From Aliiroseovarius salicola (lineage in GTDB: Bacteria > Pseudomonadota > Alphaproteobacteria > Rhodobacterales > Rhodobacteraceae), in NCBI RefSeq assembly GCF_027891095.1, contig NZ_JAQIIO010000004.1, forward strand, positions 186,001 to 250,000: 64,000 nucleotides of DNA, read 5' to 3'. Made by a program: the position numbers and the translations under genes. Below the pieces are notes generated by a model. The model made no database searches and was not told the origin of the DNA. It worked only from the letters and a program-made list of their open reading frames with translations. Positions 57,947-64,000 of the stretch are shown here, piece after piece (the first letter of the stretch is position 1; the number at the start of each line of letters is the position of its first letter).

Positions 57947-60900
57947 GCACCCGTCTCGCAAATGGCGGTCGCCTGATCGACCGCTCGAAGGTGAAGAACT
58001 TCACCTTCAACGGCAAGAAAATGAAGGGTTTCGAAGGGGATACCCTCGCCTCCGCTCTGTTGGGCGAAGGGCAGACCCTTGTAGGCCGTTCTTTCAAATA
58101 CCACCGTCCCCGCGGCATCATCGCCTCTGGCGCAGAAGAGCCGAACGCGCTGGTGAACATGGGCGAGGGCGGTCGTTTTGAACCCAACCAACGTGTCACC
58201 ACAACCGAGCTTTTCGACGGTCTGACTGCCGGATCGCAAAACCACTGGCCGAGCCTCGAATTCGACGTGGGTGTGGTGAACAACTATGTCGCGCGCTGGT
58301 TGCCCGCCGGGTTCTACTACAAAACCTTCATGTTCCCACGCGCTGGCTGGAAGCATGTCTTTGAACCGATCGTGCGTCAGTCCGCGGGTTTGGGCAAAGC
58401 TCCAGATGCGGAAACTTTCGACGCGGACCGCTACGAGCATTACTACCACCACACCGATATTCTGGTGATCGGCGGCGGTGTAGCTGGTCTGGCGGCTGCC
58501 CTTGCTGCTGCCAAGTCGGGCAAGAAGGTCATGCTGATCGAGCAAACCAACCATTGGGGCGGTCGCGCGCCTGTGGATGGCGGCACGATTGATGGCAAAT
58601 CACCCACCGAGTGGGTCGACGCCGCTGTGGCCGAGCTTGACGCCATGGACAATGTCACGCTCCGCACCCGCACCATGGGGGCAGGGGTCTATGACCACGG
58701 TTACGTGACCGGATACGAGCGTGTGGCTGACCATACGCCGGGGGATGGACGCCCGCGTCACCGCCTGTGGCGGATCCGCGCTGGCAAGATTGTCACCGCA
58801 ACCGGTGCCATCGAACGTCCTCTGTCCTTCGCAGGCAACGACATCCCTGGCGTGATGCTGGCCGGTGCCGTGCGTGACTACATCGTGAACTGGGGCGTCA
58901 GCGCTGGTGACCGTGTTGTGGTTGTGACCAACAACGACGATGCTTATCGCACCGCGCTCGCCGTGAAAGCTGCGGGTCTGGATGTACCTGCGATCATCGA
59001 TGCCCGTCCGAACGGCGGTGGAGCGCTGGCTGACGCCGCCCGTGAAGCAGGCATCCGTGTCGAAAACGGTAAAGCCATTGGCATGGTCAAAGGCGGCAAG
59101 TCCGTCACCGGCGTGACCCTCTGCGCCCAGCAGGGCGAAGGCGGTACTCTCGAAGAAATCAAATGTGACGCAGTTGCGATGTCCGGCGGCTGGTCCCCGG
59201 TTGTGCACCTCTGGTCGCATTGCGGTGGCAAGCTTAATTGGGACGAAGCAAACGCCATGTTCCGCCCTGATGCCTCCCGCCCGCCGCTTGGTGCAAAAGG
59301 TGAAGGCTTCGTGATCCCGGCAGGCTCGGCCGATGGCGAGTTTGATCTGGGTGCGGTTCTGGAGAACGCCGTGAAGGCAGGTTTGGCCGCAGCCGGTGAA
59401 GGCAAAATGGCCGCACCGAAAGGCGAGGCCGAAGCCGAAGCACCCATGACTCCGGTCTGGATCATGCCGCAGGGTGCTGGCCCGAAAAAGCGCATGAAAA
59501 TGTGGCTCGACTATCAGAACGACGTGAAGGTTTCCGACGTGCAGCTTGCGGCCCGTGAAGGCTATGAAAGCGTCGAACACACCAAGCGTTACACCACGCT
59601 TGGCATGGCAACTGATCAGGGAAAGATCTCAAACATCAACGGTTTGGCAGTTCTTTCTGATGCATTGGGTCAACCGATCCCATCCACCGGCACCACCACG
59701 TTCCGCCCGCCATATACGCCCATTTCAATGGGGTCGATTGCGGGTGAAGCGCGCGCCGAGATCTTCCAGCCCATTCGCCGCACTCCGATGCATGAATGGC
59801 ACGAAGAAGCCGGTGCGTACATGGAACCGGTTGGTCACTGGCGTCGTCCCTATTGCTATCCGAAGCAGGGCGAAAGCCATGAGGACGCAGTTTACCGCGA
59901 GGTGCTGAACACCCGCGAAAACCTCGGCCTACTCGATGCTTCGACCCTCGGTAAGCTGATTGTCAGAGGGCCGGATGCTGGCAAGTTCATGGACATGATG
60001 TACACCAACATGATGTCGAACCTGGCTGTCGGGAAATGTCGCTATGGTCTGATGTGTTCGGAAAACGGCTTCCTGTCGGATGACGGTGTGGTTGCCCGGA
60101 TCGACGAAGACACATGGCTGTGTCACACCACCTCGGGCGGTGCTGATCGCATTCATGGCTGGATGGAAGAATGGCTGCAGACCGAATGGTGGGACTGGAA
60201 AGTCTATGTCGCCAATGTGACTGAGCAGCTGGCTCAGGTCGCCGTTGTTGGCCCGAACGCCCGCAAGGTGCTGGAGAAGCTGAACGCCGGTGTCGAAGGT
60301 GGCATGGATCTGTCCGCCGAAGCACTGCCCTTCATGCAGTGGCGTGATGGCAAGATCGGTGAGTTCGATGCGCGCGCCTATCGGATCTCGTTCTCGGGTG
60401 AGCTGTCTTACGAGATCGCGGTTCCGGCTTCACAAGGTCGCGCGTTCTGGGATGCGCTGATCGAGGCCGGTGAAGAGTTCGGCGTGATGCCATACGGCAC
60501 CGAATGTCTGCACATCATGCGGGCCGAAAAGGGCTTTATCATGATCGGCGACGAAACCGACGGTACGGTGATCCCGCAGGATCTGGGGCTGAATTGGGCG
60601 ATTTCGAAGAAGAAGGAAGACTTCCTTGGCAAACGCGCCCAACTGCGCAGCCACATGACCGATCCGGAGCGTTGGAAATTGGTTGGGCTTGAAACCCTTG
60701 ATGGGTCCGTTCTGCCGGATGGTGCCTATGCGCAAGGTGAAGGCGTGAACGAAAACGGCCAGAAGGTTGTGATCGGGCGCGTGACCTCGACCTATTATTC
60801 GCCGACGCTGAAGAAAGGCATTGCCATGGGGCTGATCAAACACGGCCCCGACCGGATGGGCGAGGTGATTTCCTTCCCGACCGTGGATGGCACCAACACC

Positions 60901-60966
60901 GTGATCAAGGCGCGGATCTGTGATCCGGTCTTCTATGACAAGGATGGGGAGAAGCAGAATGTCTAA
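57943..60966 (+). CDS. soxA: Sarcosine oxidase subunit alpha
   Basis: The product has 1007 residues. The N-terminal part is a 2Fe-2S-type fold without cysteines (about residues 15-100). Then comes the NAD-binding Rossmann domain with DILVIGGGVAGLAAALAAAK (about residues 172-191), and a C-terminal GcvT-like folate-binding domain from about residue 600 (TPMHEWHEEAGAYMEPVGHW). It passes the methyl-derived one-carbon unit to tetrahydrofolate, giving 5,10-methylene-THF. ATG 57943 overlaps the soxD stop by 4 bases; an in-frame ATG at 57928 lies inside soxD. Confidence 0.97.
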   Translation: MSTRLANGGRLIDRSKVKNFTFNGKKMKGFEGDTLASALLGEGQTLVGRSFKYHRPRGIIASGAEEPNALVNMGEGGRFEPNQRVTTTELFDGLTAGSQNHWPSLEFDVGVVNNYVARWLPAGFYYKTFMFPRAGWKHVFEPIVRQSAGLGKAPDAETFDADRYEHYYHHTDILVIGGGVAGLAAALAAAKSGKKVMLIEQTNHWGGRAPVDGGTIDGKSPTEWVDAAVAELDAMDNVTLRTRTMGAGVYDHGYVTGYERVADHTPGDGRPRHRLWRIRAGKIVTATGAIERPLSFAGNDIPGVMLAGAVRDYIVNWGVSAGDRVVVVTNNDDAYRTALAVKAAGLDVPAIIDARPNGGGALADAAREAGIRVENGKAIGMVKGGKSVTGVTLCAQQGEGGTLEEIKCDAVAMSGGWSPVVHLWSHCGGKLNWDEANAMFRPDASRPPLGAKGEGFVIPAGSADGEFDLGAVLENAVKAGLAAAGEGKMAAPKGEAEAEAPMTPVWIMPQGAGPKKRMKMWLDYQNDVKVSDVQLAAREGYESVEHTKRYTTLGMATDQGKISNINGLAVLSDALGQPIPSTGTTTFRPPYTPISMGSIAGEARAEIFQPIRRTPMHEWHEEAGAYMEPVGHWRRPYCYPKQGESHEDAVYREVLNTRENLGLLDASTLGKLIVRGPDAGKFMDMMYTNMMSNLAVGKCRYGLMCSENGFLSDDGVVARIDEDTWLCHTTSGGADRIHGWMEEWLQTEWWDWKVYVANVTEQLAQVAVVGPNARKVLEKLNAGVEGGMDLSAEALPFMQWRDGKIGEFDARAYRISFSGELSYEIAVPASQGRAFWDALIEAGEEFGVMPYGTECLHIMRAEKGFIMIGDETDGTVIPQDLGLNWAISKKKEDFLGKRAQLRSHMTDPERWKLVGLETLDGSVLPDGAYAQGEGVNENGQKVVIGRVTSTYYSPTLKKGIAMGLIKHGPDRMGEVISFPTVDGTNTVIKARICDPVFYDKDGEKQNV

Positions 60967-61516
60967 AGCTCAATCCGCATGGAATGGCGTATCGTTTGAC
61001 GGCTATTGCCGCGTCGAAGAACAGAGCCTCGTGGGCATGATCACCGTACGCGGTGATCTGGCGTCGAAGAAACTGGCCAAAGCGGTCAAGGATGCCACAG
61101 GCGCAAAAATGCCGGGGCAGGGCGAGATCCTGTCCAGCGACAAAGGTCGCGCCGCATGGATGTCGCCAGATGAGCTGTTGTTGATCGTGGATCACGCAGA
61201 AGCGCCCGGTATTATTGACGCGATGGCTGCCGCGCTGGCTGATGAACATGCGCTGGTTGTCAACGTGTCTGACGCCCGTGCCGTGTTCCATGTCAAAGGC
61301 AAAGCTGCCCGCGAAGTTGTAGCCAAGCTCAGCCCCGCGGACGTGTCAGTCATGGCCCCTGGCATGCTGCGCCGCACCCGCATTGCGCAGGTGCCTGCTG
61401 CCTTCCACATGGTAGACGAAGAGACCGCCGAGCTGGTTTGCTTCCGTTCGGTGGGTCAGTACGCGTATGACCTGCTGAAAGACGCTGCTTTGCCGGGTGG
61501 TGAGGTGTGGGTCTGA
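60959..61516 (+). CDS. soxG: Sarcosine oxidase subunit gamma
   Basis: The product has 185 residues and a GcvT-like fold. Typical segments are MPGQGEILSSDKGRAAWMSP and HALVVNVSDARAVFHVKG, and the C-terminus reads CFRSVGQYAYDLLKDAALPG. The gamma subunit is needed for full assembly of the tetramer. ATG 60959 overlaps soxA by 8 bases. It ends the operon; the hairpin at 61542-61591 follows 25 bases after the stop. Confidence 0.94.
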   Translation: MSKAQSAWNGVSFDGYCRVEEQSLVGMITVRGDLASKKLAKAVKDATGAKMPGQGEILSSDKGRAAWMSPDELLLIVDHAEAPGIIDAMAAALADEHALVVNVSDARAVFHVKGKAAREVVAKLSPADVSVMAPGMLRRTRIAQVPAAFHMVDEETAELVCFRSVGQYAYDLLKDAALPGGEVWV

Positions 61517-61541
61517 TAAAACGTCTCGGATAAGTTCTTGC

Positions 61542-61591
61542 AACCCTTTCCTTTTCTGGATAGCTCAACCAGAAGTTTAAAGGAAAGGGTT
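61542..61591 (+). promoter_or_regulatory. Long hairpin covering the ribosome site of the next gene
   Basis: AACCCTTTCCTTT (61542-61554) pairs perfectly with AAAGGAAAGGGTT (61579-61591), and TCTGG/CCAGA (61555-61559 and 61569-61573) extends the stem after a 5-base bulge. The 3' arm contains AAAGGAAAGG, the ribosome site of the gene that starts at 61596. In RNA that reads through from soxG the site would be hidden. It could also act as a terminator, though the T-run is only four bases. Confidence 0.6.
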
Positions 61592-61595
61592 TTGC

Positions 61596-62018
61596 ATGAA
61601 ACTTACAGGTTTAGCGTTCTTTGTTGCGACATTTTTGGCACCCGCAGCGGTTTCTGCTGCTGAGTATGAATGTACGCTAAAGATGAAGAAATCCGGTGGA
61701 AACTGGATGGGGCCTGAAATTTACATAGACTATGACGAGGCAAAAGGTGAAGCCACAGTGATTGATGAAGTGATCAATCATTACAACGATGGTAAGCGCC
61801 TGACCACGACATCAATCACGGACAACGACAAGCGAGTCACCTTCCGCTATTTGCTTAAACTGGTAGGAGGAAGTTCGACAACAATCGTGGGGGTTGCTTA
61901 CGCCAACCAAAAATACAGCCTGACGATCCTGAAACCGTCGATGAAGGCGATTATCACGATGAAACCTATTGGGTACAGCAATTCTTGGCGCGACGAAGGG
62001 GCTTGTATCAAAAAGTGA
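61596..62018 (+). CDS. Small secreted protein of unknown function
   Basis: The product has 140 residues. The signal peptide LTGLAFFVATFLAPAAVSAA ends before EYECTLKMKKSGG. The mature part of about 118 residues has two cysteines, one near each end (YECTL and GACIKK), and strands such as KRVTFRYLLKLVGGSSTTIV. I do not recognise the family. Its ribosome site lies in a long hairpin, so translation may be regulated. Confidence 0.75.
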   Translation: MKLTGLAFFVATFLAPAAVSAAEYECTLKMKKSGGNWMGPEIYIDYDEAKGEATVIDEVINHYNDGKRLTTTSITDNDKRVTFRYLLKLVGGSSTTIVGVAYANQKYSLTILKPSMKAIITMKPIGYSNSWRDEGACIKK

Positions 62019-62079
62019 TGTTTGGCCGGATATACATAGAATATCTGCAGGGCGAAGCATTGGTTTTTACTGTTCTTCT

Positions 62080-62110
62080 CTTGACCGCGATACTCACTGT
62101 GCCCCATTTA
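62080..62110 (+). promoter_or_regulatory. RpoH (sigma-32)-type promoter of sodB
   Basis: CTTGACC (62080-62086) and CCCCATTTA (62102-62110) are 15 bases apart; the -10 part is a perfect match to CCCCATNTA. The start of transcription would fall near 62116, 35 bases before the ATG. In Rhodobacter sphaeroides, RpoH-type sigma factors are known to drive sodB in photo-oxidative stress. Confidence 0.72.
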
Positions 62111-62150
62111 GAACTAGAACAGAAACACGCGACTTTTTAGGGGGCCCCAA

Positions 62151-62750
62151 ATGGCTTTTGAACTTCCCGATCTTCCTTATGCACACGACGCTCTGGCCGA
62201 ATTTGGCATGTCGGCGGAAACCATGGAATTCCACCATGACCTGCACCACAACGCCTATGTGACCAATGGCAACAAGCTGATTTCTGGCACCGAGTGGGAG
62301 GGCAAGACCCTCGAAGAGATCATTGTCGGCACCTATGACGACAAGGCCGTGGCTCAGAACGGCATCTTCAACAACATCTCGCAGCTGTGGAACCACAACC
62401 AGTTTTGGGAGATGATGGGGCCGGGCAAGACCGCAATGCCGGGTGATCTGGAAAAGGCCATCGTGGAAAACTTTGGTTCGGTTGACGACTTCAAGTCGCA
62501 GTTCGCTGCAGCGGGTGCTGGTCAGTTCGGTTCGGGTTGGGCGTGGCTTGTGAAAAACGCTGACGGTTCGCTGGCCGTGACCAAGACCGAAAACGGTGTG
62601 AACCCGCTTTGCTTCGGTCAGACCGCGCTTCTGGGCTGCGATGTGTGGGAGCACTCTTACTACATTGACTTCCGCAACAAGCGCCCGGCCTACCTGGACA
62701 ACTTCCTGGAAAACCTGGTGAACTGGGAAAACGTGGCGTCGCGCCTGTAA
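62151..62750 (+). CDS. sodB: Superoxide dismutase, iron/manganese type
   Basis: The product has 199 residues. Metal ligands are in MEFHHDLHHNAYV (about residues 24-36), QLWNHNQFWEMM (about residues 76-87) and DVWEHSYYIDF (about residues 163-173). FGSGWAWLV is the usual core of Fe-SOD. It converts superoxide to oxygen and hydrogen peroxide. GGGGG stands before the ATG. A heat-shock-type promoter and a strong terminator frame it as a single-gene unit. Confidence 0.97.
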   Translation: MAFELPDLPYAHDALAEFGMSAETMEFHHDLHHNAYVTNGNKLISGTEWEGKTLEEIIVGTYDDKAVAQNGIFNNISQLWNHNQFWEMMGPGKTAMPGDLEKAIVENFGSVDDFKSQFAAAGAGQFGSGWAWLVKNADGSLAVTKTENGVNPLCFGQTALLGCDVWEHSYYIDFRNKRPAYLDNFLENLVNWENVASRL

Positions 62751-62774
62751 TCAGATAGATTACAATAGAATTTC

Positions 62775-62803
62775 AAAGGGGCGCCGCGTTGGTGCCCCTT
62801 TTT
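62775..62803 (+). terminator. Intrinsic terminator of sodB
   Basis: AAAGGGGCGCC (62775-62785) pairs with GGTGCCCCTTT (62791-62801), followed by further T residues. It stands 24 bases after the sodB stop. Confidence 0.88.
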
Positions 62804-62826
62804 CGTATGAGTGAAAGGAATTTGAT

Positions 62827-63235
62827 ATGAGTGACACGTTGAAAGCAGCCTGTCATTGCGGTGCTGTGCAGTTCGAAGTGGCCCTGTCAGAGGGGCTGGA
62901 AAGCGCACGCCGCTGTGATTGCAGTTTTTGCCGGATGCGCCGGTGCGGTGGCGGTGTCGGCGCCACTTGAGGGCTTCCGCATCGCTCAGGGCGCTGACAA
63001 TCTGACCCTCTATCAATTTGGCACGGGCACGGCGAAACATTTCTTTTGCAGGACCTGCGGCATCCACACCCATCACCAACGTCGCTCGAACCCCAATGAA
63101 TACGGAGTGAATGCGGCCTGTCTGGAAGGTGTTAGTCCGTTCGATTTTCCCGAGATTGTCGTGCATGATGGGGTGAACCATCCGTCAGACGGGGCAAGCG
63201 GCATTTCGGGTATGCTGAGGTTTGCGAAGGCATAG
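62827..63235 (+). pseudogene. GFA/CENP-V family gene with one frameshift
   Basis: The first frame from ATG 62827 reads SDTLKAACHCGAVQFEVALS and RRCDCSFCRMR, then drifts into nonsense and stops at a TGA. The continuation, GAVAVSAPLEGFRIAQGADN and HFFCRTCGIHTHHQRR, lies in the next frame. A single extra C near 62940 explains the shift. The family uses these Cys motifs to bind zinc and includes S-hydroxymethylglutathione-related proteins. Without the extra base a normal protein of about 135 residues results, so this may be a recent mutation or a base-calling error. Confidence 0.85.
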
Positions 63236-63363
63236 CGTCGCACCTGACAGTCAGGGCCGCAAGAAGCTGCGAATCCCCTTGGGATTGGATCCAATCTGTG
63301 CCATCGTCGCGGAGATTTCATATGTGAAACTCACCGGACAACCTCAGCCCTGAAAGCCTTCAA

Positions 63364-64000
63364 ATGCGTGACAGCACCAAAGCCACCGCCGCTATTCTTT
63401 TGGCCTGCACGGTCTGGGGCCTGTCACCGCTATATTATAAGGCACTGGCCCATGTGCCTCCGCTTGAGCTTTTAAGCCATCGCACAATCTGGTCTCTGGT
63501 CCTGTTCAGCGCATTGTTGACGTTTCAACGGCGCTTGCCTGAATTGCCGCGCTTGTTGCGAACGCCGCGAGGGTTTCTTCTGGTGCTGCTTGCCAGTCTG
63601 TTGATTTCGGCCAATTGGGGTGGGTTCATCATCTCAATCCAGATTGGCAAGGCCGTTGAGGCCAGTCTTGGCTATTACGTCTTTCCGTTGGTGACAGTGC
63701 TTTTGGGCCGGTTCGTCTATGGCGAGGTTCTGGACCGAGGCAAATCCATTGCCATCGCACTTGCCACATTGGCAGTTGGGGTGCTCACCTATGGGCTTGG
63801 CGTCCCCCCATGGATCTCGCTTTTTCTTGCATCAACATTTGCCTGCTACGGCGTGATCAAGAAAAGCCTGACCGCAGGTCCAGTTGTGTCGGTGGCAGGG
63901 GAGGTGTTTTTGCTTGCACCACTTGCCATGATCTGGCTCTGGGGGGTGCATGCAGAAGGTTGGACCGGATTGTTTGATCGGCATCTGGCCACCTTTGGGC
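63364..64000 (+). CDS. rarD: EamA-family transporter RarD, N-terminal part
   Basis: About 212 residues are visible before the right edge. They begin RDSTKATAAILLACTVWGLS and include YKALAHVPPLELLSHRTIWS, the N-terminus typical of RarD, then at least five membrane segments with SANWGGFIISIQIGKAVEAS and LGYYVFPLVTVLLGRF. RarD-type proteins are ten-helix drug/metabolite transporters of mostly unknown substrate. The start has no obvious ribosome site. The C-terminal third is outside the window. Confidence 0.88.
   Translation, partial: MRDSTKATAAILLACTVWGLSPLYYKALAHVPPLELLSHRTIWSLVLFSALLTFQRRLPELPRLLRTPRGFLLVLLASLLISANWGGFIISIQIGKAVEASLGYYVFPLVTVLLGRFVYGEVLDRGKSIAIALATLAVGVLTYGLGVPPWISLFLASTFACYGVIKKSLTAGPVVSVAGEVFLLAPLAMIWLWGVHAEGWTGLFDRHLATFG

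Overview
The window is a 64 kb piece of an alphaproteobacterial chromosome, most likely a marine Rhodobacterales (Roseobacter-group) member. The grounds are gene content and order: dgt-argS-SPOR-nagZ-scpA-scpB, yceD-rpmF-plsX-fabH-ihfA-merR, a single-enzyme (Shemin) 5-aminolevulinate synthase, a four-subunit sarcosine oxidase operon, and short intergenic palindromes of the CCCCGGGATATTTGGGG type. Nearly all of it is ordinary housekeeping DNA. There are no rRNA genes, insertion sequences, prophage genes or CRISPR arrays. No taxonomic search could be run.

Layout. 1-5072, minus strand: partial selO, a GNAT acetyltransferase, nucleoside hydrolase, xthA, a flavoprotein, cytochrome b561 and erpA. 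5215-12401, plus strand: dgt, argS, SPOR protein, nagZ, scpA, scpB and a small unknown gene. 12525-18921, minus strand: dCTP deaminase, tRNA-Pro, an acidic-tailed MerR regulator, ihfA, fabH, plsX, rpmF and yceD. 19012-32509: bamE, a glycosyltransferase, msrB and olsB facing each other across a palindrome, an ABC-F ATPase between inverted intergenic repeats, an MttB-family methyltransferase, trhA, tpiA, a panE-like gene, sufA, a DUF3307/SatD pair with repeated upstream palindromes, a sufT-like gene and tgt. 32519-36892: a membrane protein, lon with a heat-shock-type promoter, an HU-like protein and tRNA-Val(CAC).

37530-45279 is the unusual part. It encodes a 737-residue protein made almost wholly of (Asn/Asp)-Glu-Gly triplets, a reduced M3-like zinc peptidase, a TIGR02466-type 2OG-Fe(II) oxygenase, and a PrtD/PrtE-like type I exporter (ABC protein plus membrane fusion protein). 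The repeat protein ends in an acidic residue followed by hydrophobic residues, as PrtD-type substrates do, and a T-D-x-x-x-Q-E-G spacer interrupts its repeats four times. I propose that this is a locus that makes, possibly modifies and cleaves, and exports a polyanionic repeat protein. The individual families are recognised; their joint function is inference.

45699-64000: tRNA-Val(TAC), a decayed histidine-phosphatase gene, two tRNA-Asp genes, a glycosyltransferase, an M20 peptidase, hemA with an FNR-like box, a RodZ-like protein and ispG, a secreted protein, DUF1289, ruvX and ccmI, the sarcosine oxidase operon soxBDAG, a secreted protein whose ribosome site lies in a hairpin, sodB with an RpoH-like promoter, a frameshifted GFA gene, and the start of a RarD-type transporter.
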